A stretch of 53,552 nucleotides of DNA, taken from an uncultured Parabacteroides sp. (GTDB lineage: Bacteria; Bacteroidota; Bacteroidia; Bacteroidales; Tannerellaceae). The DNA is taken from NCBI GenBank assembly GCA_900541965.1, contig UQLN01000033.1, positions 1 through 53,552 of the forward strand, read 5' to 3'. Made by a program: the position numbers and the translations under genes. This document shows, one piece after another, positions 8,666-17,291 of this stretch. The notes below the pieces were generated by a model that was not told the DNA's origin, did not search any database, and saw only the letters and a list, made by a program, of their open reading frames with translations. How positions within the stretch are numbered: the stretch's first letter is position 1; each line of letters begins with the position of its first letter.

Positions 8666-10108
8666 ATGGAAAATGGTGTAATGATGCAGTATTTTGAGTG
8701 GAATCTTCCGAATGATGGGAAGTTGTGGACACAATTAAAAAAGGATGCGTCGCATTTACATGATATAGGCGTGACGGCAGTATGGATTCCACCTGCATAT
8801 AAAGCAGACGAACAACAGGATGAAGGCTATGCTACATACGATTTATATGACCTTGGCGAGTTTGATCAGAAAAGTACGGTAAGGACAAAGTATGGCACGA
8901 AAGAAGAACTGAAAGCAATGATTGATGAATTACATAAAAATAAGATTTCAGTCTATCTGGATGTCGTATTGAATCATAAGGCCGGCGGTGATTTTACAGA
9001 AAAATTTATGGTGGTTGAAGTCGATCCGGCCCAAAGGAATAAGGCTTTGGGAGAACCGTTCGAGATACAGGGATGGACAGGATATCTTTTCCATGGGCGT
9101 AAGGATAAATATTCAGATTTTAAATGGCATTGGTATCACTTTTCCGGAACAGGTTTCGATGATTCCAAGAAGCGAAGCGGCATTTTCCAGATTCAGGGAG
9201 AAGGGAAAGCATGGAGTGAAGGAGTGGATAGCGAGAATGGAAATTACGATTTTCTTTTATGCAATGATCTGGACCTGAACCATCCGGAAGTGGTTTCCGA
9301 ATTGAATCGCTGGGGTAAATGGGTTTCGAATGAACTGAATCTCGACGGCATGCGTCTGGACGCCATCAAACATATGAAGGATCAGTTTATAGCACAATTT
9401 ATTGATGTTGTACGAAAGGAAAGGGGAGACGGTTTTTATGCCGTTGGTGAGTATTGGAACGGGGATATGGAAACGCTGAATAATTATATAGAGGCTGTAG
9501 GGCATAAAGTCAATCTGTTCGATGTTCCATTACATTACAACCTGTTTCAGGCTTCGCAGGAAGGAAAAGATTTTGATTTACAGAATATACTGAAGAATAC
9601 GCTGGTGGAACATCATAACGAATTGGCAGTTACTTTTGTAGATAATCACGACTCACAATATGGAAGCTCTCTGGAATCACAGATTGAGGATTGGTTTAAG
9701 CCAATGGCTTATGGTTTGATTTTTCTGATGAAAAATGGTTATCCCTGTTTGTTTTATGGTGATTATTATGGTGTTAAGGGTGAAAAGTCCCCTCATACAA
9801 AAATCATCGATATTTTATTAGACGCAAGGCGGAAATATGCCTATGGTGAACAGGTTGATTATTTTGATCATCCGTCTATTGTCGGTTTTGTTCGTTTGGG
9901 AGACGAAGATCATCCGGATTCCGCTTTGGCCTTTTTAATGTCAAATGATGAAGGCGGGCATAAAACGATGTGCTTAGGTAAAGAACACAAAGGGGAAGTA
10001 TGGCATGAAATAACCGGGAGTATCCCCGTAGAAGTTGTTTTGGATGAAGAAGGGAATGGCGATTTTTCCGTGGGAGCCCGTAATTTGGCTGTTTGGGTAA
10101 AAAAATAG
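8666..10108 (+). CDS. Cytoplasmic alpha-amylase, GH13
   Basis: 480 aa with no signal peptide, starting MENGVMMQYFEWNLPNDG like the cytoplasmic/Bacillus-type GH13 subfamily 5 amylases. It hydrolyses alpha-1,4 links in malto-oligosaccharides or glycogen. Catalytic residues by motif: Asp232 (GMRLDAIKH), Glu262 (AVGEYW) and Asp329 (FVDNHDSQ), the same spacing as in the Bacillus liquefying amylases. The calcium-site region NHKAGGD is also present. It is 71 bp after the BPL_N lipoprotein on the same strand; a functional link is not evident. Confidence 0.95.
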   Translation: MENGVMMQYFEWNLPNDGKLWTQLKKDASHLHDIGVTAVWIPPAYKADEQQDEGYATYDLYDLGEFDQKSTVRTKYGTKEELKAMIDELHKNKISVYLDVVLNHKAGGDFTEKFMVVEVDPAQRNKALGEPFEIQGWTGYLFHGRKDKYSDFKWHWYHFSGTGFDDSKKRSGIFQIQGEGKAWSEGVDSENGNYDFLLCNDLDLNHPEVVSELNRWGKWVSNELNLDGMRLDAIKHMKDQFIAQFIDVVRKERGDGFYAVGEYWNGDMETLNNYIEAVGHKVNLFDVPLHYNLFQASQEGKDFDLQNILKNTLVEHHNELAVTFVDNHDSQYGSSLESQIEDWFKPMAYGLIFLMKNGYPCLFYGDYYGVKGEKSPHTKIIDILLDARRKYAYGEQVDYFDHPSIVGFVRLGDEDHPDSALAFLMSNDEGGHKTMCLGKEHKGEVWHEITGSIPVEVVLDEEGNGDFSVGARNLAVWVKK

Positions 10109-10123
10109 ATGAAGAGAAAACGC

Positions 10124-10158
10124 GGATAAAATGAGTTGCATTCCAACTCATTTTATCC
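10124..10158. terminator. Bidirectional terminator hairpin
   Basis: A perfect 15-bp stem (10124-10138 with 10144-10158) with a 5-nt loop sits between the convergent amylase and NADAR remnant. T-rich tracts lie outside it on the plus strand (after 10163). Confidence 0.8.
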
Positions 10159-10169
10159 ACCGGACTTTT

Positions 10170-10627
10170 TTATGCTTCTATTTCTTTTTTTACCTGTTCC
10201 CAGTTAATTAGCTGATAGGATTGGCATATGCGTTTTAATTCGTTTCTTACCTCTATTAAAGCAAAACCAAGTAGGTTTTGACCTTTCCAAAGAAATGGAT
10301 TATTGATTTGCGGATTGGCTTCCTCCATGCCGACTCCCCATATGGTATCGTATGGGCTTGCTTCCACTAAAATTTTATTTCCGGTACTTAGTAAAAAATC
10401 AAGAAGTTCTTTGTTTTGAAGGAATTTGGCATAGTTACTGTTCTGTTTCCTGATTTCTTCGTCTTCGAAAATACGTGCTTTTTCTGCCATCATATATTGT
10501 TCCATGCAACAGTAATCGTGCGTATCTACCCGAAAAGAAGCCTTCCACATTGGCTAAAACAAGATTTGGATATCTCCTTTTTGGCATAATGTCCCCAAAA
10601 GAAGATGTACTCGAAATTTGTAGCCGG
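10170..10627 (-). pseudogene. Decayed NADAR (DUF1768, YbiA-like) gene
   Basis: The open frame 10170-10550 gives YCCMEQYMMAEKARIFEDEE and then ILVEASPYDTIWGVGMEEA, which are NADAR signatures (a fold that handles NAD/ADP-ribose derivatives and riboflavin intermediates). Three lesions are visible. The typical N-terminal FFWGH and SKSCFS segments are in another frame just upstream (about 10550-10610), implying a one-base shift near 10550. No start codon is found before the CMD gene's stop. About 40 residues normally present between EEIRK and NSNYAKFLQNKEL are missing. The gene is probably dead; the shortened frame might still be translated. Confidence 0.75.
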
Positions 10628-11788
10628 CTATTTTATTTTCAGTCCGGGAATCAATGCCGTACCATCAATAAGTTCCAGTTCCTGTACCATATCCAGTGTG
10701 CCTTGTTTATATTTTTGGAAATGGGGCGTTTGAAGATGGTTTTCGTAAGCAGCCTGGTCTGCATAAATTTCAAGGATCGTTATTTTATTCGGTTGTTCTT
10801 TTTCAGAAACAGCATATAATGTAAGGACTCCCGGTTCCAGATGTACAGATGCTTCTATTTCTTCTTTCAGATAAGCATTGTAGTTATCCAGTTGTGCCGG
10901 GTCGACAGTAATTCTTGAAATACGGACTTTATTGTTTTCAGGAGAAGATTGTGGGGTTTCCTGAATAATTTTCAAGGCTTTTATTGCAGGAGGAAAACCT
11001 ATATAAGGAAGACATTGTATGATTGCCGCAGCAAGTATCTCCTTAGTGTTGCCGACGGCTAAATTTCCTTGAAGATGCGAACGAAGCTGACTTTCTGTTT
11101 CCAGCGTGGTAAGTACACAGTAAGCCAATAGTTCACGGGTTTTTATATCCAGTCCGTTACGGGTGTAAATATCGCCGAAACAATATTCGGTAAGGAATCT
11201 TTCAATTTCGCCGCCCAGACCTCCTGGGACATTTTTCATTGCGTCTTTTATGCCTTCCGGATAAAGTATGTTTTGAATGGCAGCCCCTTTTTCATCTCTG
11301 TCTTTCTCCGTCACTGTCCCTTGTGCTTCTAAAGGTAAGGAGATACCCCGTTCTTTAAACACATCATTAATAGTAGCCAATGCATTTAATGTTTTCGGGA
11401 AACCGATGAATGGAGCACAGAGGTAAATCGTTTCGCGCAGTTCAACGGGAGTAACCCCCACATTCAAAGCTGCGGCAGCATGTGCTTTCAATTGAGGTAA
11501 TGTCTGCATCGTTGCCAAAGTGATGCAGGTAATCATTTCCCGTGTTTTTATATCCAGTTCTCCGGTATGGAATACTTCTCCGAAAATAAACTTTTGGAGG
11601 ATATCCATCATTTCCGGGTCTGTACCTTGTCCGGTCAGTGCTTCCCCTCCGAATAAGGTCGTATAGTTCTTTTTACATAATTCGGTTCTATCCATCTTTT
11701 CTGTTTCGTTAGATTCCGGATTGCCCTGAGCGAAAACGGGCAGGAATCCGGACAGGATAAATATTGATATTAAAAATGTTTTTTTCAT
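10628..11788 (-). CDS. Exported double carboxymuconolactone decarboxylase-like protein with ABM domain
   Basis: 386 aa: signal peptide (ISIFILSGFLPVFAQG, cut near 21), two tandem carboxymuconolactone decarboxylase-like domains (about 45-145 and 180-270) and a C-terminal antibiotic-biosynthesis-monooxygenase-like ferredoxin fold (about 283-380: VRISRITVDPAQLDNYNAYL, ILEIYADQAAYENHL). The CMD repeats contain KTREMITCITLAT and KTRELLAYCVLTT but no CxxC, so they are not AhpD-type peroxidases. It follows the cupin gene by 12 bp and both are exported. The reaction is not known; oxidation or isomerisation of a small reactive compound fits the domains (inference). Confidence 0.85.
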   Translation of the reverse strand: MKKTFLISIFILSGFLPVFAQGNPESNETEKMDRTELCKKNYTTLFGGEALTGQGTDPEMMDILQKFIFGEVFHTGELDIKTREMITCITLATMQTLPQLKAHAAAALNVGVTPVELRETIYLCAPFIGFPKTLNALATINDVFKERGISLPLEAQGTVTEKDRDEKGAAIQNILYPEGIKDAMKNVPGGLGGEIERFLTEYCFGDIYTRNGLDIKTRELLAYCVLTTLETESQLRSHLQGNLAVGNTKEILAAAIIQCLPYIGFPPAIKALKIIQETPQSSPENNKVRISRITVDPAQLDNYNAYLKEEIEASVHLEPGVLTLYAVSEKEQPNKITILEIYADQAAYENHLQTPHFQKYKQGTLDMVQELELIDGTALIPGLKIK

Positions 11789-11800
11789 ATGCAGTGCTTT

Positions 11801-12313
11801 TTATTTTATAGCTTCGGCATATTCTTCGTTAGTAACTTCACCCAGCCATTCGGTAGTGTTTTCACTTACTTTTGGAGTGATGCCGATGTGTGTAAAACGG
11901 CTATCGGGTGCTGCGCCATGCCAGTGGGCTGTGTGAGCAGGGATATTAACGATATCGCCCGGTTGCAACCGTTGAGCCGGTTTGTCTCTTTCCTGATAAT
12001 AACCGATACCTTCGGTGCAGAGTAAAATCTGACCTACACTGTGTGAATGCCAGTAGTTACGTGTTCCGGGAGCGAAGGTTACATTATATACATTACAATC
12101 ATATTCCGGTTGAATGGAAAGCATTTTTAACCAGGCGGCTCCTGTAAAATTGTCTGTAATCGGTGAACCGAGTCCCAATACGGGTTCTTGTACTTTTGGT
12201 GTCTTGTCCATTGTTATTTCTGTTTGATTATTACTACTATGGTTGTTGCATGAACTTATCCCCAGGGATAACAAACAAATGCTTATTACTGCAAGGTTCT
12301 TTTTCATTTTCAT
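11801..12313 (-). CDS. Cupin-domain lipoprotein
   Basis: 170 aa with a lipoprotein signal (VISICLLSLGISSCNN). The cupin barrel shows both metal-ligand motifs: YWHSHSVGQILLCTEG and later PGDIVNIPAHTAHWHGA, so it likely binds a metal through His residues. It is first in a two-gene unit with the CMD/ABM protein and has the proposed AraC operator site D upstream. Small exported cupins are often paired with CMD proteins (family knowledge); the substrate is unknown. Confidence 0.87.
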   Translation of the reverse strand: MKMKKNLAVISICLLSLGISSCNNHSSNNQTEITMDKTPKVQEPVLGLGSPITDNFTGAAWLKMLSIQPEYDCNVYNVTFAPGTRNYWHSHSVGQILLCTEGIGYYQERDKPAQRLQPGDIVNIPAHTAHWHGAAPDSRFTHIGITPKVSENTTEWLGEVTNEEYAEAIK

Positions 12314-12334
12314 ATAGATTATTTATTAGTAGTA

Positions 12335-12400
12335 CAAAAATAGAAACTTGCAAGTGTGTTGGTTGTAGATGAATTACAGAAAGTCTTACCTGAATTACTG
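12335..12400 (-). promoter_or_regulatory. Promoter and AraC-type operator of the cupin-CMD operon (site D)
   Basis: The minus-strand -7 box TATTTTTG lies at 12335-12342. The 40-bp element at 12361-12400 carries two AATTAC half-sites 21 bp apart and starts 19 bp from the box, exactly as in sites A and B. It is about 7 kb from the AraC genes, which argues for a regulon and not only local control. Confidence 0.72.
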
Positions 12401-12474
12401 TTTTAGCATAAAATTGTTGGTGGTCAACTAAAATCGTTAGCGTACAGGAAATAGAAAGTTCTCAATCCGGAGAC

Positions 12475-12562
12475 AAAAAGTTTCATGCCTTGGAACAAAA
12501 AGTTTCACCCTTTGGAACTTTTAGTTTCATCGGCTGAAACTTTTAGTTTCAAAATTTGAAAA
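12475..12562. repeat. Array of four 22-bp palindromic units (GTTTCA word)
   Basis: Units at 12475-12496, 12497-12518, 12519-12540 and 12541-12562 are exactly 22 bp each. Each has a 5-nt lead (AAAAA or TTTTA), then GTTTCA, a variable 4-5-nt middle, and TGGAAC or TGAAAC, so each can form a small hairpin. A partial unit follows to about 12575. This fills the 345-bp spacer between the cupin operon and the porin-like gene, where I see no coding sequence. Confidence 0.8.
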
Positions 12563-12658
12563 TAAAATGAAACTAACTGGAAAAGTAGTTTATGTCCGGT
12601 ACTGTCTTTCTGTTACACCCTTATGTTTGGATTTGTAATAGATTGCTTGCTAATTTGT

Positions 12659-13384
12659 TTAGAATGAGAATAACTCTACACCAAGCTGTAAAAATCCTTT
12701 ATCTCCTTTAGGATTCCATAGGGCACAGGTATAGACTGGTAACTTATATTTCCCGATGTATAGATCTTTGGTAACTTTTACCGTGACTTGCATGATACCC
12801 GGACCGGTACCGTAAAAATTAGAAGAGCTTCCGGAACGGTTCAAAGCAAAGCCTCCGCCTATACCCGTATCTACCCGCCATCCGTTCTTTTGATACACAG
12901 GATATTCGGCATAACAGAAACTCGAGTATTTGTTGGCTGTATTATCAGCATTCCGGTCACGGCCGAATATGATAGTCGACCAGCTTAATAATAAAGGAAA
13001 TTTTCCCTGAAAACGATAGCTAACTATGGCGTCGAGGAATCTTCCGGTTTCACTCGGTTTATAATTGAAAAATTCTTTGTTATTGTATTTGGCTCCCGGC
13101 GAGAAATTGTAGGTATCCCAAAAAGCGATGGAGAATCCTTTATATGTATACGAAGCATAGTAATTAAATTCTTTATAGGAACCGTTGATATTGGTACCGC
13201 CCCATAGTCCGAGACGGAAGTGTTCTTTATGATCGGTGACGCTTACGTCGGTAGTAAAGACCAGACCATCCGCTACTTCAATACCTCTCCATAAATGATT
13301 GTTTTTTACATTAGCACTAAAATGTAACTGGGCTTGTGTATGCATTGCCAGGCATAATCCCAGAATGAATAAGATTTTTTTCAT
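12659..13384 (-). CDS. Outer-membrane porin-like beta-barrel protein
   Basis: 241 aa with signal peptide (ILFILGLCLAMHTQA, mature from QLHFSAN). The mature part alternates aromatic and polar residues in beta-strand pattern, starts with NHLWRGIEVADG, typical of TorF-like putative porins, and ends in an aromatic residue (GVELFSF), as outer-membrane barrels do. Solute specificity cannot be read. It is downstream of the Crp/Fnr gene on the same strand, 198 bp apart. Confidence 0.7.
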   Translation of the reverse strand: MKKILFILGLCLAMHTQAQLHFSANVKNNHLWRGIEVADGLVFTTDVSVTDHKEHFRLGLWGGTNINGSYKEFNYYASYTYKGFSIAFWDTYNFSPGAKYNNKEFFNYKPSETGRFLDAIVSYRFQGKFPLLLSWSTIIFGRDRNADNTANKYSSFCYAEYPVYQKNGWRVDTGIGGGFALNRSGSSSNFYGTGPGIMQVTVKVTKDLYIGKYKLPVYTCALWNPKGDKGFLQLGVELFSF

Positions 13385-13510
13385 GGTAAATTGTCGTTTT
13401 TCAATTGGGTTTATATGTATTTTAACTTCGGGTTATTTACAGGGTATTTGGTGTATGAAGTTAAGGCAGGGAAAATAGTAAAACTATTTTTTTCATAAAT
13501 ATTTTATGCA

Positions 13511-13555
13511 ATCGTTCTTGGGAACGTTCCCAAAATCTGCAAACGTTCCCAAAAG
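13511..13555. repeat. GGGAACGTTCCC palindrome with direct-repeat copy
   Basis: A perfect palindrome TTGGGAACGTTCCCAA lies at 13518-13533, and ACGTTCCCAAAA recurs 19 bp on. It sits 28 bp after the Crp/Fnr stop. It could be a terminator element, an operator for the porin-like gene, or a short relative of the 22-bp arrays. Confidence 0.55.
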
Positions 13556-13582
13556 CTACAAATATTTACAATAATTATATTG

Positions 13583-14173
13583 TTACTTTTTTATTTTCCC
13601 TTCGCTGATAAGTTCGGATAAAGCCCTTGCCAGTGAGGGACGGGTAACTCCTAATTTCTGGGCGACTTCTTGCTGGTTATGGATGGCAGGATGAGTTTCC
13701 AGGTATTTTAATAATCTTGTTTTCAGGTTTAGCAAGGCAAACTCATTCAGCTTTTTACTAAGGAAAACACTACGGTCGGAAATCTCTTTTAAGAAGTTTT
13801 CCATGACTTGCGGATGCTCGTGCATGAAGTTAAGAAAACGCTCTTTGCCGATGATGAATACTTCACAGCCGGTTTCGGCCTCTATGTTTACGGGAATACG
13901 GTTTTCGGTAGCGAAGATGAAAGCCGGGGCAAGCAGACTGGGACCCGGAATATTCTCAATAGTCACTTCTTTACCTTCTTCATTAATCATACCCGCACGG
14001 ACAGTACCGGTAGCCAATAAATATAAAGACTTGCATATGGCACCTTGCCTGGCAATAATATCTCCCGGCTCAAACTGTTTTAAGCTATTGGGTACGGCGA
14101 AAAGGAAGGGGAGGATATCCTCTTCTTTCATGCCTTGGAATGGGGATGATTGTAATAATTCAGTCAGGTCCAT
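13583..14173 (-). CDS. Crp/Fnr-family transcriptional regulator
   Basis: 196 aa. An N-terminal cyclic-nucleotide-binding-like fold (FEPGDIIARQGAICKSLYLLATG, about 35-120) precedes a short C-terminal winged HTH (NQQEVAQKLGVTRPSLARALSEL, about 165-190). There is no Cys cluster of the FNR type. It is divergent from hcp with 113 bp between. Crp/Fnr proteins next to hcp typically sense nitric oxide or redox state (family knowledge), and a palindrome at 14205-14220 fits as its operator. Autoregulation is possible. Confidence 0.93.
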   Translation of the reverse strand: MDLTELLQSSPFQGMKEEDILPFLFAVPNSLKQFEPGDIIARQGAICKSLYLLATGTVRAGMINEEGKEVTIENIPGPSLLAPAFIFATENRIPVNIEAETGCEVFIIGKERFLNFMHEHPQVMENFLKEISDRSVFLSKKLNEFALLNLKTRLLKYLETHPAIHNQQEVAQKLGVTRPSLARALSELISEGKIKK

Positions 14174-14204
14174 ACTTAATCATTTAACAATATTTCGTGC
14201 TGGT

Positions 14205-14249
14205 TGTAACATATGGTACAGCTTCCGGAGAACATGCACTTTACATTTG
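14205..14249 (+). promoter_or_regulatory. hcp promoter with Crp/Fnr-type operator
   Basis: The -7 box TACATTTG is at 14242-14249. The inverted repeat TGTAACATATGGTACA at 14205-14220 is centred about 42 bp upstream of the expected transcription start, the class II activator position used by Crp/Fnr proteins. Confidence 0.6.
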
Positions 14250-14286
14250 CACAAAAATAATAGTAATCTTAGAAAGAAAAATGATT

Positions 14287-15936
14287 ATGGAAAATAATAT
14301 GTTTTGTTTTCAGTGTCAGGAAACCGCCAAAGGGCAGGGATGTATCCTGAAAGGTGTATGTGGAAAGGATGCCTCTACGGCACGTGCAATGGATTTATTA
14401 CTTTTTGTAGTACGAGGTGTTTGTGTGGCAACCGACCAATTGAACCGGATGGTGGTTCCTGTGCCGGAAGAGGTGAACGGATTTGTAGTGGATGCTCTTT
14501 TCTCAACGATTACGAATGCGAACTTTGATGATGAAAGTATCCTGAAACGTATCGATAAAGGTTTTATTTTGCGTGAGCAACTAAAAAAACTGGCTGCTGA
14601 AAATGGAGTTGCCCTTCCTTCCGTAGATGAAGTGGAATGGACCGGTAACCGTGCCGATTATGACAGTAAGGCTGTCGAGGTTGGTATTCTACGTGAAAAA
14701 GATGAAGACATCCGGTCATTGAAAGAGCTGATTATCTATGGGCTGAAAGGTATGGCGGCCTATTTAGAACATGCTGTAAGGTTGGGTTATGACAATGAAC
14801 ATATTCATCTTTTTATACATCAGGCAATCGCCGACATTACTGTGAAGGAATTGTCCGTGGAAGAACTTGTTGCATTGGTACTGAAGACCGGAGAGGTTGG
14901 AGTCCGGACAATGGCATTGTTGGATAAAGCCAATACTTCCAGATATGGCAATCCTGAAATAACAAGTGTAAATATAGGTGTCCGTAACCGTCCGGGTATT
15001 CTTATTAGCGGACACGACCTGCATGACCTGGAAGAACTTTTGAAACAAACAGAGGGAACCGGAATAGATGTCTATACACATGGGGAGATGCTTCCTGCAC
15101 ATTATTATCCGGCATTTAAGAAGTATGCCCATTTTGCAGGAAACTATGGTAATGCCTGGTGGAAACAGCGGGAAGAGTTTACATCTTTCAACGGACCGAT
15201 TTTGTTTACAACCAACTGCATTGTACCGCCATTATCGAATGCAACTTATAAAGAACGAATGTTTACTATGAACTCTACCGGTTACCCAGGCTGTAAACAT
15301 ATTGAAGCTGATGCAGACGGACATAAAGATTATTCCGAATTAATAGAAATGGCCAGACATTGTGAAGCTCCGGTAGAAATAGAACGCGGAGAAATTATAG
15401 GTGGATTTGCACACAATCAGGTATTACAGCTGGCAGATAAAGTGGTGGAAGCTGTTAAGACCGGAGCTATCCGTAAATTTATAGTAATGGCAGGTTGCGA
15501 CGGACGAATGCGTGGACGCGAATATTATACGGAATTTGCAAAAGCGCTTCCTAAAGATACGGTGATCCTGACAGCCGGCTGTGCCAAGTATCGTTATAAC
15601 AAACTGGCTTTGGGTGATATAAATGGCATTCCCCGAGTACTGGATGCCGGTCAGTGTAACGATAGCTATTCACTCGCTGTGATTGCATTAAAACTGAAAG
15701 AGGTGTTTGAACTTCGGGATGTGAACGAGCTTCCGATAGCATATAACATTGCCTGGTATGAACAGAAGGCTGTTATCGTATTGCTCGCTTTGCTTAGCCT
15801 GGGGGTGAAACATATACATCTGGGTCCTACGCTCCCAGCATTCCTTTCTCCTAATGTGGCAAAAGTACTCGTAGAGAATTTTGGAATCGGAGGTATTACC
15901 TCTGTTGAGGAAGATATGAATACATTCGGACTTTAA
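14287..15936 (+). CDS. hcp: Hybrid-cluster protein (hydroxylamine/NO reductase)
   Basis: 549 aa from ATG 14287 (ATG 14281 would add two residues; an open frame reaches 14197 but lies in the promoter). The N-terminus MENNMFCFQCQE carries the cubane-cluster cysteines in a CX2CX8CX5C pattern. Hybrid-cluster ligand motifs are seen in FTTNCIVPP, GYPGCKHI, AGCDGR, LTAGCAKYRYN and DAGQCNDSYS. Hcp reduces hydroxylamine and is regarded as an NO reductase in nitrosative stress. It is monocistronic here: divergent from the Crp/Fnr gene and convergent with the NhaC gene, 4 bp between stops. Confidence 0.96.
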   Translation: MENNMFCFQCQETAKGQGCILKGVCGKDASTARAMDLLLFVVRGVCVATDQLNRMVVPVPEEVNGFVVDALFSTITNANFDDESILKRIDKGFILREQLKKLAAENGVALPSVDEVEWTGNRADYDSKAVEVGILREKDEDIRSLKELIIYGLKGMAAYLEHAVRLGYDNEHIHLFIHQAIADITVKELSVEELVALVLKTGEVGVRTMALLDKANTSRYGNPEITSVNIGVRNRPGILISGHDLHDLEELLKQTEGTGIDVYTHGEMLPAHYYPAFKKYAHFAGNYGNAWWKQREEFTSFNGPILFTTNCIVPPLSNATYKERMFTMNSTGYPGCKHIEADADGHKDYSELIEMARHCEAPVEIERGEIIGGFAHNQVLQLADKVVEAVKTGAIRKFIVMAGCDGRMRGREYYTEFAKALPKDTVILTAGCAKYRYNKLALGDINGIPRVLDAGQCNDSYSLAVIALKLKEVFELRDVNELPIAYNIAWYEQKAVIVLLALLSLGVKHIHLGPTLPAFLSPNVAKVLVENFGIGGITSVEEDMNTFGL

Positions 15937-15940
15937 CTGT

Positions 15941-17266
15941 TTAGTTAGCCTCTGTCGAAGTCTTTGCAAATTTGCGCGGGTAATTGAATGCGATAGCGAG
16001 TAAAGCGCCTGCACCTAATAGATAAGGATAATATAGATATTGCATGATTTCGATAGGGGAGACTTGTCCCAGACCCGCCGCCATCAAAAGTTGTGCCCCG
16101 TAAGGAATGATTCCCTGCACGAAACAGGAAAAAATATCCAGCAGGCTGGCACTTCGGCGCGGGTCTATTTTAAACCGGTCCGCTATATCTTTGGCTATGG
16201 GTCCCGACATTATCAGAGCGATTGTATTATTTGCCGTACACAGGTTCGCGATGCTGACTAATGCTGCGATGCTGAGTTCAGCCCCTTTGGTAGAGCGGAT
16301 ATGTGCAGTCAGTTTAAGGATAATCCAGTCGATGCCGCCATTATACCGTATCATTTCCAGCATACCTCCTGCAAGTAATGTTACAATGATCAATTCTCCC
16401 ATGTTAGTAATACCTGTTCCCATGGAGGAAGTCCAGTCCCAAACCGTAAAACTTCCTGTCAGTATACCGACAATACCGGAGAAAAGGATTCCGATTACCA
16501 ATACAAGCATTACATTTACACTACAGATAGCCGTTATCAGTACGACCAGATAGGGGATAACTTTTATCCATTCGATCGGTCCGGTTTCATAACCGCTGTC
16601 TATACCACTACCCGTTAATATATAGATGATAGCTGTTACAATGGCTATCGGTAATGCGATACGGATATTTACTTTGAATTTATCACTCATGTTGCAGCCT
16701 TGTGTACGGGTTGCGACAATGGTGGTATCGGAAATGAAAGAAAGGTTATCGCCGAACATGGCACCACTTACAACCACACCGAGCATCAGTGCGTCCGGCA
16801 TCCCTGTTTTGGCTGCAATCCCTACGGCAACCGGCGATAATGCAACAATCGTGCCTACGGATGTTCCAACCGAAATGGAAATAAAGCAAGCTGCCAAAAA
16901 TATCCCGGCAGCAAGCAGGTTACCGGGTAGGAGGGACATGGCAAGATTAACAGTTGCATCGACAGCCCCCATTGTTTTTGCAGTCTGTGCAAAAGCTCCG
17001 GCAAGGATAAAAATCAGCACCATCAGCATTATGTTGCTATTGGCTGCTCCCCGGCAGAATTGTTCGATGCGGTTACTTAATTTACCACCCTTAGACAAGG
17101 CGATGGCAACAATCGAAGCGATTACAAAAGCAACTGTAATCGGCATTTTGTAGAAGTCTCCGGCAATAATGGATACAGCCAGATAGGATACAAGGAATAC
17201 TACCAGCGGTATGAGGGCAAAAGCATTCGGAGCGTGATTGAGTGGCGATTTTGTCGTATCTATCAT
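15941..17266 (-). CDS. NhaC-family Na+/H+ antiporter
   Basis: 441 aa with about eleven to twelve hydrophobic segments. NhaC/ion-transporter features include GTSVGTIVALSPVAVGIA, SGAMFGDNLSFISDTTIVAT and ANNTIALIMSGPIAKDIA. It should exchange Na+ (or a metabolite pair, as in malate/lactate antiporters of this family) for protons across the inner membrane. Convergent with hcp. The substrate within the family is not certain. Confidence 0.88.
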   Translation of the reverse strand: MIDTTKSPLNHAPNAFALIPLVVFLVSYLAVSIIAGDFYKMPITVAFVIASIVAIALSKGGKLSNRIEQFCRGAANSNIMLMVLIFILAGAFAQTAKTMGAVDATVNLAMSLLPGNLLAAGIFLAACFISISVGTSVGTIVALSPVAVGIAAKTGMPDALMLGVVVSGAMFGDNLSFISDTTIVATRTQGCNMSDKFKVNIRIALPIAIVTAIIYILTGSGIDSGYETGPIEWIKVIPYLVVLITAICSVNVMLVLVIGILFSGIVGILTGSFTVWDWTSSMGTGITNMGELIIVTLLAGGMLEMIRYNGGIDWIILKLTAHIRSTKGAELSIAALVSIANLCTANNTIALIMSGPIAKDIADRFKIDPRRSASLLDIFSCFVQGIIPYGAQLLMAAGLGQVSPIEIMQYLYYPYLLGAGALLAIAFNYPRKFAKTSTEAN

Positions 17267-17291
17267 AGCTGTTTCTTATCGCAAATCTACT

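Noticed and set aside
14197..14286. Upstream start for hcp
   Set aside because: It would place the operator and -7 box inside the gene; the family begins with the cysteine motif directly after the Met at 14287.
16107..17153. Long plus-strand ORFs (148 and 175 aa) antisense to the NhaC gene
   Set aside because: Low-complexity Ala/Ile/Thr/Met composition mirrors the antisense of a membrane protein; no start signals or motifs.
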